64,000 nt of DNA from Microbacterium saperdae (GTDB lineage Bacteria > Actinomycetota > Actinomycetes > Actinomycetales > Microbacteriaceae). The notes beneath the pieces were generated by a model. That model was not told the origin of the DNA, made no database searches, and saw only the letters and a program-made list of their open reading frames with translations. Numbering within the stretch: the first letter of the stretch is position 1; each line of letters begins with the position of its first letter. This document shows positions 44,429 through 53,045 of the stretch, one piece after another. The position numbers were made by a program, and so were the translations under genes. The DNA lies in the NCBI RefSeq assembly GCF_006716345.1, contig NZ_VFOX01000001.1:1364001-1428000 (forward strand), in the 5' to 3' direction.

Positions 44429-44435
44429 GGGCAAC

Positions 44436-44786
44436 GTGTCTGAGAACGTTGCTGTGAACCCTGCTGCCGAGTGGCTGACGATGCCCGACCTCGTCGAAGC
44501 GCTCGATGAACCGCTCGGACGTGTGCGCCGACTCATCGACGACCACTATCTGGTCGGTTCCCGCCGCACGGGCGTCTTCGCCGTTCCCGCCGTGTTCATC
44601 GTCGACGGCCACCCCCTCAGCTCTCTGCGCGGCACGATCATCGTGCTGCAGGACGCCGGATTCACCGACGACGAACTCATCGACTGGCTGCTCGAAGACG
44701 ATGAGAGCCTCGGGCGTTCTCCGATCGCCGCATTGCTGGCGGGGCACAAGAGCGAAGTCCGTCGCGTCGCACGCACCCTCGTCTGA
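44436..44786 (+). CDS. Rv2175c-family winged-helix DNA-binding protein
   Basis: A 116-residue protein with EWLTMPDLVEALDEPLGRVR and IDDHYLVGSRRTGVFAVPA, matching the mycobacterial Rv2175c fold, whose DNA binding is controlled by PknL phosphorylation. The C-terminal helical half (GFTDDELIDWLLEDDESLG) is conserved in the family. The kinase pknL is close by, across the LysM gene. Targets are unknown. Confidence 0.85.
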   Translation: MSENVAVNPAAEWLTMPDLVEALDEPLGRVRRLIDDHYLVGSRRTGVFAVPAVFIVDGHPLSSLRGTIIVLQDAGFTDDELIDWLLEDDESLGRSPIAALLAGHKSEVRRVARTLV

Positions 44787-44812
44787 GGCGCAGGCGGTAC
44801 GGCCGGATCCGG

Positions 44813-45901
44813 TCAGGCGGAGCGAACTGTCGCTGCGCGTGCCAGGTCCCGCAGATCTCCGACGGCGGCGTTGTCGAGCCGAGCCCCGCTGAGGGCGAGA
44901 TCGGCCTCCCGCGCATAATCGGTGATCATCGTCTCGATGCGTGCCAGGGCGCCCGACCCCTGGATCGTCGCCTGCAGGAACGACACCTGCTGTGCCGTCA
45001 GCTCGGGGTCGCCGAGCAACTCGTCGAAGACGGTCCGGGCGGGGGAATCCAGTGCCTCGCGGGTGAGCGCGACCAGAACGGTCCGCTTGCCCTCCCGAAG
45101 ATCGTCGCCGGCCGGCTTTCCGGTGACGGAAGCGTCGCCGAAGACCCCGAGGACATCATCGCGCAGCTGGAAAGCCATCCCGACGGGGCGGCCGAAGCGG
45201 CGCAGTGCCTGCACTTGATCGACCTCCGCACCGGCGAACGCGGCGCCCAGGATCAACGGCTGCTCGATGCTGTAGCGCGCCGACTTGAGCGACGCGACGC
45301 GCAGCGCGCGCTCGGCATGGCTGGCGTTGTCGTTCACGATCCAGGCGGATTCCTCCGCGATGTCGAGGAACTGTCCTGTCGTGACGTCGCGTCTCATGCG
45401 CGCGTACTCGGTGCGGACCGTCCCGGCGTAGGGGTGCACCCGGAGCGCGGTCTCCAGAAGATCGTCGCTCCAGGCGACGAGCAGGTCGCCGAGCAGGATC
45501 GCGGATGCGCGTCCGAACGCGGCGGCGTCGCCGGTCCAGCGCGCGGTGCGATGCGAGTTCTCGAGAGCGCGGTGCGCGGCGGGGCGGCCTCGGCGGGTGT
45601 CGGAGTTGTCGATGAGATCGTCGTGCACGAGCGCGGCAGACTGGAAGATCTCCAAGGCGGCGCAGATGTCCCACAGTGCGTCGGTCTCGGCCGCGTTCCG
45701 ATCGGAGAATCGCGCGGTGGCGCGCCAGCCCGCGTGGCAGAAGCGCGCGCGCAGTCGTTTCCCCCCGATCAGAGTCTCCGCCGCGGCACCGAGGAACCCG
45801 GCGGCGTCTGCGCCGTACTCGTCGGATTCGGTGCGCATCTGTGCGATGAATCGCTCCAGACGGAGGGCGACGGCGTCCTGGATCGGAGTGGGGGATGGCA
45901 C
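44813..45901 (-). CDS. Polyprenyl (geranylgeranyl-type) diphosphate synthase
   Basis: A 362-residue trans-prenyltransferase with GGKRLRARF, the first Asp-rich motif HDDLIDNSDTRRG and the second FQLRDDVLGVFGD. It condenses isopentenyl diphosphate with allylic diphosphates; product length cannot be assigned by eye. The GTG at 45901 lies 6 nt after TATGCT and starts the usual N-terminus. It is collinear with M. tuberculosis idsA2 (Rv2173). It may feed menaquinone, carotenoid or lipid-carrier synthesis. Confidence 0.88.
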   Translation of the reverse strand: MPSPTPIQDAVALRLERFIAQMRTESDEYGADAAGFLGAAAETLIGGKRLRARFCHAGWRATARFSDRNAAETDALWDICAALEIFQSAALVHDDLIDNSDTRRGRPAAHRALENSHRTARWTGDAAAFGRASAILLGDLLVAWSDDLLETALRVHPYAGTVRTEYARMRRDVTTGQFLDIAEESAWIVNDNASHAERALRVASLKSARYSIEQPLILGAAFAGAEVDQVQALRRFGRPVGMAFQLRDDVLGVFGDASVTGKPAGDDLREGKRTVLVALTREALDSPARTVFDELLGDPELTAQQVSFLQATIQGSGALARIETMITDYAREADLALSGARLDNAAVGDLRDLARAATVRSA

Positions 45902-45907
45902 ACTCCC

Positions 45908-45913
45908 AGCATA
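45908..45913 (-). promoter_or_regulatory. -10 box of the prenyl synthase gene
   Basis: On the minus strand TATGCT ends 6 nt before the GTG at 45901. Confidence 0.5.
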
Positions 45914-45963
45914 CGTAAAGCAAGCAGGAGCCGAACTGCTAGCCCCGGATGCCCGGGCGCGCG

Positions 45964-45969
45964 TAGAAT
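45964..45969 (+). promoter_or_regulatory. -10 box of the DUF3040 gene
   Basis: TAGAAT lies 28 nt before the ATG at 45998. The short leader carries GAGGGGG, so this transcript is not leaderless. Confidence 0.5.
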
Positions 45970-45997
45970 GGATGAACGAATACCCGAGGGGGACGAA

Positions 45998-46372
45998 ATG
46001 CCACTCTCCGAACAGGAGCAGCGTCTGCTCGATGAGATGGAACGCCATCTCCTCCACAACGACGCAGACGTCGTGAGCGCGCCGTCAGGCGATCGCACAC
46101 TGAGCTATCGCAACCTCGTCTACGGCGCACTGCTGCTGCTGGCCGGTGTCGGCGCTCTGGTCGCCGGCGTGATCCTCGGCGACGTCTGGGGCATCGTGGT
46201 CGGTGTCATCGGATTCGCCGCGATGCTGGCGGGCGTGATGTTCGCTGTGACGCCCGTGCGACGTGCCACTCCGGTGACGCCGCGCGAGGCGACGTCCGCC
46301 AAGCGGCAGGACTCCGCGTCCTTCATGGATCGCATGAACGACCGATGGGATCGGCGACAGGACGGTCGCTGA
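45998..46372 (+). CDS. DUF3040 small membrane protein
   Basis: A 124-residue protein with the family start MPLSEQEQRLLDEMERHLL. Two close membrane helices follow (LVYGALLLLAGVGALVAGVI and GIVVGVIGFAAMLAGVMFAV), then a basic tail. DUF3040 genes regularly lie just before mraZ in actinobacteria, as here. The function is unknown, but the neighbourhood links it to the cell envelope or division. Closed by a strong terminator. Confidence 0.88.
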   Translation: MPLSEQEQRLLDEMERHLLHNDADVVSAPSGDRTLSYRNLVYGALLLLAGVGALVAGVILGDVWGIVVGVIGFAAMLAGVMFAVTPVRRATPVTPREATSAKRQDSASFMDRMNDRWDRRQDGR

Positions 46373-46395
46373 CCACCCTCTCCACTTTCTTCCCG

Positions 46396-46430
46396 AGAAG
46401 GCCCGGATGCTCTGAGCATCCGGGCCTTCT
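46396..46430 (+). terminator. Strong terminator after the DUF3040 gene
   Basis: AGAAGGCCCGGATGCT and AGCATCCGGGCCTTCT are perfect 16-bp complements with a 3-nt loop, followed by TTGCG. It separates the gene from the mraZ promoter. Confidence 0.93.
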
Positions 46431-46497
46431 TGCGTCTGCGGTCCGGTGATGCTCATTCCAGGGCGCGCGGGGGCGTGTCTCGCTGCTGACCCATCCC

Positions 46498-46523
46498 TCC
46501 ACATTCCCTCCACCCTCCTCCAC
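46498..46523 (-). promoter_or_regulatory. Upstream MraZ-box array, minus orientation
   Basis: Three TCCAC copies (46498-46502, 46509-46513, 46519-46523), GTGGA on the minus strand, are 11 and 10 bp apart. They mirror the array next to mraZ. Confidence 0.55.
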
Positions 46524-46595
46524 CCTGAGATTCCGCGGATTATCGAGGCCGATCAAGCGTGACCGCGCCGTCGGGCGCGGATTGACCGTAGGAAT

Positions 46596-46620
46596 GTGGA
46601 GGAAAGTGGAGTAAAGTGGG
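46596..46620 (+). promoter_or_regulatory. MraZ-box array in the mraZ promoter
   Basis: GTGGA, GTGGA and GTGGG at 46596, 46606 and 46616 are exactly 10 bp apart; the last two are each preceded by AAA. This matches the MraZ operator pattern (AAAGTGG or TGGG repeats with 10-bp period), so MraZ should autoregulate the dcw operon. TTGACC at 46582-46587 may be the -35. Confidence 0.8.
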
Positions 46621-46661
46621 GCGCACCTCGAGTTGGCCGGACGCAGAGGGGGTGATGGCCG

Positions 46662-47093
46662 ATGTTGCTGGGTACGCACTCACCGAAGCTGGACGACAAA
46701 GGAAGGGTCATCCTTCCCGCGAAGTTCCGTGAGGACCTCGGCGGCGGCATCGTCGTCACCCGAGGCCAGGAACGCTGCCTCTACGTCTTCAGCACGGCCG
46801 AGTTCGAGGCGATGCACGAGCGGATCCGTCAGGCTCCGCTCGCGAACAAACAGGCGCGTGACTTCATGCGACTGTTCCTCTCCGGTGCGAGTGCGGAGAT
46901 GCCAGACAGCCAGAACCGCATCACCATCCCCGCGCACCTGCGTCAGTACGCAGGACTGCAGAAGGAACTCATCGTCACCGGAGTCGGCGCCCATGCCGAG
47001 ATCTGGGATGCCGAGAGCTGGAACACCTACCTCGCTGCCGGCGAGGAGACCTACTCCGACCTCGAGCAGGAGGTGATTCCGGGACTCTTCTGA
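46662..47093 (+). CDS. mraZ: Transcriptional regulator MraZ
   Basis: A 143-residue protein with two SpoVT/AbrB-like repeats ([20 protein letters not shown] and [17 protein letters not shown]). MraZ forms a ring and binds direct repeats in its own promoter, controlling the dcw cluster. A triple GTGG repeat lies 40-65 bp upstream. The start ATG 46662 is preceded by AGAGGGGG. First gene of the division cluster. Confidence 0.95.
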   Translation: MLLGTHSPKLDDKGRVILPAKFREDLGGGIVVTRGQERCLYVFSTAEFEAMHERIRQAPLANKQARDFMRLFLSGASAEMPDSQNRITIPAHLRQYAGLQKELIVTGVGAHAEIWDAESWNTYLAAGEETYSDLEQEVIPGLF

Positions 47094-47195
47094 CCACGGC
47101 TGTGATGCCCCGCCGCTCCCGCCCCGACACACTTCCCCGGTGCCGGGTCGAGAAGCGGAGGGGGATCAGAGCCGAAGGTCACCCCGAGAAAGATC

Positions 47196-48134
47196 ATGAA
47201 CCTCCGAGACATTCACACCCCCGTACTGCTCGACCGCTGCGTCGAGCTGCTCGCCCCTGCCCTGCAGGCGGACGGAGCCGTGCTCGTCGATGCCACCCTC
47301 GGCATGGGCGGACACTCCGAGGCGTTCCTGGAGCGCTTCCCCCACATCCGTCTCATCGGACTCGACCGAGACACCGATGCCCTGCGTATCGCGGGGGAGC
47401 GGCTCGCCCGCTTCACGGACCGCGTCACGCTCGTCCACACCGTCTACGACGAGATCGGGTTGCACGCACAGGGAGCCTCTGCGATCCTCTTCGACCTCGG
47501 CGTCTCCTCGCTGCAGCTCGACGAGGCCGAGCGCGGCTTCGCGTACTCCAAGGATGCGCCGCTCGACATGCGGATGGACCAGACCAAGGGCATCACCGCC
47601 GCCGAGGTCATCGCGACCTACAACGAGGGCAACCTCCGGCGCATCTTCGAGCGCTACGGAGAGGAGAAGCTCGCCGGTCGGTACGCGCGCTTCATCATCG
47701 ACGCCCGTCAGAAGAAGCCGATCCTGCGCTCGGGCGAGCTCGTCGAGATCCTGATCGCGGCGACGCCGGCGGCCGCCCAGCGTGCCGGACACCCGGCCAA
47801 GCGGGTCTTCCAGGCGCTGCGCATCGAGGTGAACGCCGAACTCAACGTGCTCGCCGACGCCATCCCGTCTGCCATGGAGTCGCTGAACGTCGGCGGGCGT
47901 ATCGCCGTGATGTCGTATCAGTCGCTCGAGGACCGCCTCGTGAAGCAGGCATTCGCGGCTGCTGCGGCGTCGACCGCCCCCGCAGGGCTTCCCGTCGAAC
48001 TGCCGGAGCACGCCCCTCGATTCCGCATCCTCACCAAGGGGGCCGAGTTGGCGGACGACGCCGAACGCGCACGCAATCCCCGGGCGATCCCGGTGCGCCT
48101 GCGTGCCGCGGAGAAGGTCAGGGACCGCGCATGA
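47196..48134 (+). CDS. rsmH: 16S rRNA m4C1402 methyltransferase RsmH
   Basis: A 312-residue SAM methyltransferase with [46 protein letters not shown] and the MRMDQ segment. It N4-methylates C1402 of 16S rRNA. It follows mraZ by 102 bp and overlaps ftsL by 4 nt, the normal order. Confidence 0.95.
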   Translation: MNLRDIHTPVLLDRCVELLAPALQADGAVLVDATLGMGGHSEAFLERFPHIRLIGLDRDTDALRIAGERLARFTDRVTLVHTVYDEIGLHAQGASAILFDLGVSSLQLDEAERGFAYSKDAPLDMRMDQTKGITAAEVIATYNEGNLRRIFERYGEEKLAGRYARFIIDARQKKPILRSGELVEILIAATPAAAQRAGHPAKRVFQALRIEVNAELNVLADAIPSAMESLNVGGRIAVMSYQSLEDRLVKQAFAAAAASTAPAGLPVELPEHAPRFRILTKGAELADDAERARNPRAIPVRLRAAEKVRDRA

Positions 48135-48691
48135 GCCTGAACGCCACCGTCCGCAAGCCGGCGCTGCCGGTCACCCCGGCGCGCGCTCCCGAGCGTCGAC
48201 TGCGTCCGGTCACCGAGAGCAGGCCTCGGCGCAAGCCCAAGCTGGCGTACGCGCTGATGGCTCTCGGCGGCGCGCTCGCCATCGGAGCCGCGCAGATCGG
48301 GCTGTCGCTGGCGATCACACAGGACTCGTTCGTGCTCGCCGACCTGTCGTCGCAACAGCGCGAACTCAATCTGCGCTCGCATGCCCTGCAGGAGGAGCTG
48401 ACCGGACTCAGTTCGCCGCAGGCCCTCGCGAGCGCCGCCGCCGACCTCGGCATGGTCGTGGCGGGTTCGCCCTCCTACCTGCGTCTGAGCGACGGCGCCG
48501 TCTTCGGCGTCGGAGCAGGCGCCGACTGGACATCGACCGTCGACCCGAACGGCAGCGGCGCGGTGAGCAACTCGCTCATCACCGCTCCTCCCGTCGACAC
48601 CCCGGTGCCGGAGAACGGCACGCTCGATCCCGCCACGCAGGACCTTCCGCCGGCGATCACCGACGGTCTCCCCAGCCCCACGACGCACTAG
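48131..48691 (+). CDS. ftsL: FtsL-like septal membrane protein
   Basis: A 186-residue bitopic protein: basic cytoplasmic N-terminus (about 1-38), one membrane helix ([20 protein letters not shown]), and a coiled region ([20 protein letters not shown]) followed by a disordered Thr/Pro-rich tail. FtsL has low sequence conservation; position between rsmH and ftsI supports it. It would join FtsQ and the FtsB-like partner in activating FtsW-FtsI. Confidence 0.8.
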   Translation: MSLNATVRKPALPVTPARAPERRLRPVTESRPRRKPKLAYALMALGGALAIGAAQIGLSLAITQDSFVLADLSSQQRELNLRSHALQEELTGLSSPQALASAAADLGMVVAGSPSYLRLSDGAVFGVGAGADWTSTVDPNGSGAVSNSLITAPPVDTPVPENGTLDPATQDLPPAITDGLPSPTTH

Positions 48692-48735
48692 CCGCACCGC
48701 CCAGCCGACCGCCCACCATCCGACGGAGAGATCCC

Positions 48736-50502
48736 ATGACGACACGAGCCACCCGCGGACCGCGGCGACGGACCGTCGTCGCCCTCGCCGTGATCCTCTC
48801 GGTCCTCGCCGTGTTCGTCGTGCGTCTCGTCGATATCCAGGTCGTGAGCGCGGACGAGCACGTCAACGATTCCCTCAAGCACATCGGCAAGGGCGACAGC
48901 ATCTCCGGGCAGCGGGGCACGATCGTCGATGCGAGCGGTACCGTGCTGGCTTCGAGCGTGATGGTCTACGACGCGGAGCTCAGCCCGCTCGTGATCACCG
49001 AGCTGGAGAAGAAGGAGCCGAAGGTCCCCTGGGACGAAGCCGCGGACAAGATCGCGGCGGTCACCGGGCAGACCGGCGACGAGGTGCGCGCGCTCGTCGC
49101 GAACGCCCTCGCAGAGAACGCCGAGAGCCAGTACGTGCAGCTGAAGAAGTCGCTCACGACGGATCAGTACATCGAACTGCGCGATCTGAAGCTCGCCTAT
49201 CTGCATATGACGGCACGCGAGACCCGGGTGTATCCCAACGGGGCGGTCGCCGGGAACATCGTCGGATTCCTCGACGGCAGCGGCAAGGCGCAGGCGGGCA
49301 TCGAGAAGATGGAGCAGTCCTGCCTCGCTCCCGTCAACGGCGAGGAGAGCTATCGCATCGGAAAGGACGGGGTCGTGATCCCCGGGAGCGAGCGCACCGT
49401 GAACGCGGTGGACGGCGGCACCGTTCAGCTGACCATCAACAGCGACCTGAACTGGTACCTGCAGCAGATGATCACCGAAGAAGCTCAGAAGCAGGGCGCC
49501 AAGGGCGGAACGGTCACGGTCGTCGAGGTCAAGACCGGAAAGATCCGTGCCGCAGCGGAGTGGCCGGCGCTCGACCCCAACGACCTCGGGTCGATGACGG
49601 CGGATGACTGGGGCAGCGAGATCTTCCACCACGACTTCGAGCCTGGATCGACCTTCAAGGCCATCACCGCGGCTGCAGCGATGGAGGGGGCCGGTCTCAC
49701 GCCGCTCAGCACTGTGAGCGCCTCGTCTCGCGAGAAGTTCCCGAACGGCGCCGTGATCAACGACGCGTTCTCGCATGCGGCCTACAACTACACGCTCGCC
49801 GGTGCGCTGATCGACTCCTCGAACGTCGCTCTGTCGAAGTTCGGAACGACCGTCAGCCCCGACGTGCGCTACGACTACCTGCAGCGTTTCGGAGTCGGAA
49901 AGGACACGATCGGCTTCCCGACCGAGGTCTCCGGCACTCTGCATCCGGTGAGCGAATGGGACAACCAGTCGCTGTACACCACGACGTTCGGTCAGTTCTT
50001 CACGGTCACCGCCGCACAGGTCGCGGGGGCCTACCAGGCGATCGCCAACGGCGGCGAGAAGATCGACCTGTCGCTGATCGAATCCTGCACGAAGCCGGAC
50101 GGCACCGTGGTGGCCGCTGACGCGCCGAAGCACGAGCAGATCGTGACGGAGCAGACCGCCGCCGACCTCACCCGCATGCTCGAGAACGTCGCAGTGCAGG
50201 GTGGCAACGCCGAGCGCATCCAGGTTCCTGGCTATCGCGTGACCAGCAAGACCGGTACCGCGCAGGTTCCGGATGGCAAGGGCGGATACAAGGCAGGCGT
50301 GTACTACACGAGCATGGTGGGCTTCGCGCCCGTCGACGATCCGCAGTACGTCGTCGTGGTCACTCTGGACGAGCCGACTAAGGTTGTATCGTCCGCGGCC
50401 ACCGCATCCGCCTTCCAGAAGGCGATGACGCAGGTGATGAAGACCTATCGCGTGATGCCGTCCTCCGTGCCGATGGATGAGTTGCTGCCCAAGTTCGAAT
50501 AG
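48736..50502 (+). CDS. ftsI: Septal peptidoglycan transpeptidase FtsI (PBP3)
   Basis: A 588-residue class B penicillin-binding protein. One N-terminal membrane helix (VVALAVILSVLAVFVVRLVD), a dimerisation region, then a transpeptidase domain with the SxxK serine at 305 (GSTFK), SSN at 361-363 and KTG at 505-507. It crosslinks septal peptidoglycan, the target of beta-lactams. Followed 27 bp later by murF, with no murE between. Confidence 0.95.
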   Translation: MTTRATRGPRRRTVVALAVILSVLAVFVVRLVDIQVVSADEHVNDSLKHIGKGDSISGQRGTIVDASGTVLASSVMVYDAELSPLVITELEKKEPKVPWDEAADKIAAVTGQTGDEVRALVANALAENAESQYVQLKKSLTTDQYIELRDLKLAYLHMTARETRVYPNGAVAGNIVGFLDGSGKAQAGIEKMEQSCLAPVNGEESYRIGKDGVVIPGSERTVNAVDGGTVQLTINSDLNWYLQQMITEEAQKQGAKGGTVTVVEVKTGKIRAAAEWPALDPNDLGSMTADDWGSEIFHHDFEPGSTFKAITAAAAMEGAGLTPLSTVSASSREKFPNGAVINDAFSHAAYNYTLAGALIDSSNVALSKFGTTVSPDVRYDYLQRFGVGKDTIGFPTEVSGTLHPVSEWDNQSLYTTTFGQFFTVTAAQVAGAYQAIANGGEKIDLSLIESCTKPDGTVVAADAPKHEQIVTEQTAADLTRMLENVAVQGGNAERIQVPGYRVTSKTGTAQVPDGKGGYKAGVYYTSMVGFAPVDDPQYVVVVTLDEPTKVVSSAATASAFQKAMTQVMKTYRVMPSSVPMDELLPKFE

Positions 50503-50529
50503 CCGGCGAAAGCCGCGCCTGGAGATGTC

Positions 50530-51942
50530 ATGATCGCCCTGTCGCTTGCTGAGATCGCCGCTACTGTCGGCGGTGAACTGCGCCTCGCCGGAAGCGATTC
50601 CGCCGAGACCGTCGTTGACGGCGTCGTCGACACCGATTCCCGCGTGATGACTCCCGGATCGATCTTCGTGGCCAAGCCGGGAGCCGAGACAGACGGGCAT
50701 CGATTCGTCGGCGCGGCTGTCGCGGCGGGAGCGGCTCTGGCGATCGTCGAGCACCCGGTGGACGAGGACATCACTCAGATCGTGGTCGCTGACGTGATCA
50801 CGGCGCTGGCCGACCTGGCGCGGGAGGTCGTCGCGCGCGTGCGTGCCGAGGGCGACCTGCGCATCGTGGGCATCACCGGCTCGAACGGCAAGACCACCAC
50901 CAAGAACTTCCTCGCCCGCATCCTCGCCGACGAAGGGGAGACGGTCGCCCCGATCAACTCCTACAACAACGAGGTCGGTGCTCCGGTCACCATGCTGCGT
51001 GTCACGCGGAGCACCCGCTTCCTCGTGAGCGAGTTCGGCGCGGCGGCTCCGGGGAGCATCGCCCGGCTGGCCGGCCTGGTCGAGCCCGACATCGCCGTCG
51101 TGCTGATGGTCGGGATGGCGCATGCCGGCGGTTTCGGCGGTATCGAGGAGACAGCCAAGGCCAAGTCGGAGCTCGTCTCCGCGGCGAAGGCCGACGGCAC
51201 CGCCGTGCTCGGCATCGACGACTCGCGCGTCGCCGCGATGCGCGATCTCGCGCAGTCGCGTGGCATGCGCGTCGTGGGGTTCGGGCAGGGTCCTGCGGCA
51301 GATGTGCGCGCGCAGGACATCGAGGTCACCGCAGCAGGAACCCGCTGCGTCATCGAGGCTGACGGCGAGCGGATCCCCCTGCACCTGCGCGTGCTCGGCG
51401 CCCACCACATCACCAACGCCCTCGCAGCCATCGCCGCGGCCCGGGCGCTCGGTGTCGCGACCGCGGACGCGATCGCGCGTCTGGAGACGGTCGAGATCGC
51501 CGAACGCTGGCGCATGCAGCCGATGGGCAGCGATCGCGTGCGCATCATCAACGACGCGTACAACGCCAGCCCCGACTCGATGGCCGCGGCGCTGCGGACC
51601 CTCGCTCAGATCACCGGGCCGGAGGAGCGGACCGTCGCGGTCCTGGGCGCCATGACCGAACTGGGCGAGAGCGCAGGGGAGGAGCACGACCGCATCGGGC
51701 TGCTCGCCGTGCGGCTGAACATCCAGCGCATCGTGGTGGTCGGTCCCGAAGCGCGCCGACTCTATCTCTCCGCCGTCGGCGAAGGCTCCTGGGACAGTGA
51801 AGCCGTCCATCTGCCCGACCAGGACGCCGCGTTCGAGTACCTCCGCACGGAACTCCGTGACGGTGATCGCGTGCTCGTCAAGTCATCCAATTCCGTGGGC
51901 CTCCGGCATCTCGGCGATCGTCTGGGAGAATTGTTCTCGTGA
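50530..51942 (+). CDS. murF: UDP-MurNAc-tripeptide--D-Ala-D-Ala ligase
   Basis: A 470-residue Mur ligase with the ATP loop GITGSNGKTTTKNFL, SYNNEVGAPVTML and YNASPDSMAAALRTL. It adds D-Ala-D-Ala to the UDP-MurNAc-tripeptide. TGGAG precedes the ATG. The SYNNEVG motif identifies MurF rather than MurE. Its stop overlaps the mraY GTG by 4 nt. Confidence 0.95.
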   Translation: MIALSLAEIAATVGGELRLAGSDSAETVVDGVVDTDSRVMTPGSIFVAKPGAETDGHRFVGAAVAAGAALAIVEHPVDEDITQIVVADVITALADLAREVVARVRAEGDLRIVGITGSNGKTTTKNFLARILADEGETVAPINSYNNEVGAPVTMLRVTRSTRFLVSEFGAAAPGSIARLAGLVEPDIAVVLMVGMAHAGGFGGIEETAKAKSELVSAAKADGTAVLGIDDSRVAAMRDLAQSRGMRVVGFGQGPAADVRAQDIEVTAAGTRCVIEADGERIPLHLRVLGAHHITNALAAIAAARALGVATADAIARLETVEIAERWRMQPMGSDRVRIINDAYNASPDSMAAALRTLAQITGPEERTVAVLGAMTELGESAGEEHDRIGLLAVRLNIQRIVVVGPEARRLYLSAVGEGSWDSEAVHLPDQDAAFEYLRTELRDGDRVLVKSSNSVGLRHLGDRLGELFS

Positions 51943-53045
51943 GGTCACTCATCATGGCGGCGGCGATCTCGCTCGCCTTCACACTGTTCCTGACTCCCGT
52001 CTTCCTCCGGCTCTTCCGGAAGTGGGGCTGGGGGCAGGTCATCCGCACCCCCGAGGCCGTGGAGAACCCGAGCCACGAGGCGAAACGCGGTACCCCCACG
52101 ATGGGCGGCGTGATCTTCATCGCCGGCTCGATCGTCGGCTACTTCACCGGTGTCTACGTGAGCGGGGAGCAGCCTGCGTTGTCGGCGCTCCTGGTCATCT
52201 GGCTGATGGTCGGTTTCGGCGCCGTCGGATTCATCGACGACTACATGAAGGTGCGCAGCCAGCGCAGCCTGGGTCTCTCGGGCTGGCGCAAGGTGATCGG
52301 CCAACTGCTCGTGATCATCCCCTTCGGCATCGTCGCGCTCAACTTCCCGAACAAGTTCGGCCAGACGCCCGCGAGCGAGTCGATCTCGCTGTTCCGTGAC
52401 ATCACCTGGCTGAACCTCTTCGCGTTCGGCATCGTGCTCGGCTGGGCCCTGTACCTGGCCTGGATCGCCGTGATCGGTGTCGCGACGTCGAACAGCGTCA
52501 ACCTCACCGACGGTCTCGACGGGCTCGCGGCCGGTGCCGGTGTCATCGTGGTCGGCGCGTACAGCGTCATCGCCTTCTGGCAGTTCAAGCAGCCCTGTGC
52601 CGGGGGAGACCCCGGTTCGCTCGGTGGCTGCTATGAAGTGCGCGATCCGTTCAACCTCGCGATCATCGCGGCATCCGTCGCCGCCGGTCTGATCGGCTTC
52701 CTCTGGTGGAACGCTCCCAAGGCGAAGGTCTTCATGGGCGACGTGGGCTCGATGGCCATCGGCGGCGTGATCACCGCGATGGCGATCCTCACCCGCACCG
52801 AGCTGCTGCTCCTCGTGATCGCCGGCGTGTTCGTCCTCTCGTCCGGTTCGGTGATCCTGCAGCGCGGCTACTTCAAGCTGACTCGTGGCAAGCGACTGTT
52901 CCTGATGAGCCCGTTCCATCATCACCTCGAGATGCGCGGCTGGGCTGAGGTCACGATCGTCGTGCGCCTGTGGATCATCGCGGGTCTGCTGGCGGTCTCG
53001 GCCGTCGGCCTGTTCTACGTCGAGTGGCTGACACGTGTCGGCTGA
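51939..53045 (+). CDS. mraY: Phospho-MurNAc-pentapeptide translocase MraY
   Basis: A 368-residue, ten-helix membrane enzyme with KRGTPTMGGVIF, FIDDYMKVR, NLTDGLDGLA and the FHHHLE loop near the C-terminus. It links phospho-MurNAc-pentapeptide to undecaprenyl phosphate, forming lipid I on the inner membrane. GTG start at 51939. Overlaps murD by 11 nt. Confidence 0.95.
   Translation: MRSLIMAAAISLAFTLFLTPVFLRLFRKWGWGQVIRTPEAVENPSHEAKRGTPTMGGVIFIAGSIVGYFTGVYVSGEQPALSALLVIWLMVGFGAVGFIDDYMKVRSQRSLGLSGWRKVIGQLLVIIPFGIVALNFPNKFGQTPASESISLFRDITWLNLFAFGIVLGWALYLAWIAVIGVATSNSVNLTDGLDGLAAGAGVIVVGAYSVIAFWQFKQPCAGGDPGSLGGCYEVRDPFNLAIIAASVAAGLIGFLWWNAPKAKVFMGDVGSMAIGGVITAMAILTRTELLLLVIAGVFVLSSGSVILQRGYFKLTRGKRLFLMSPFHHHLEMRGWAEVTIVVRLWIIAGLLAVSAVGLFYVEWLTRVG

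Noticed and set aside
48688..51810. A long open frame of 1040 codons on the minus strand opposite ftsI and murF
   Set aside because: It runs antisense to two clear genes with full motifs. Long antisense frames are common at high GC, and its protein is low-complexity Arg/His/Asp/Gly-rich with no family features.
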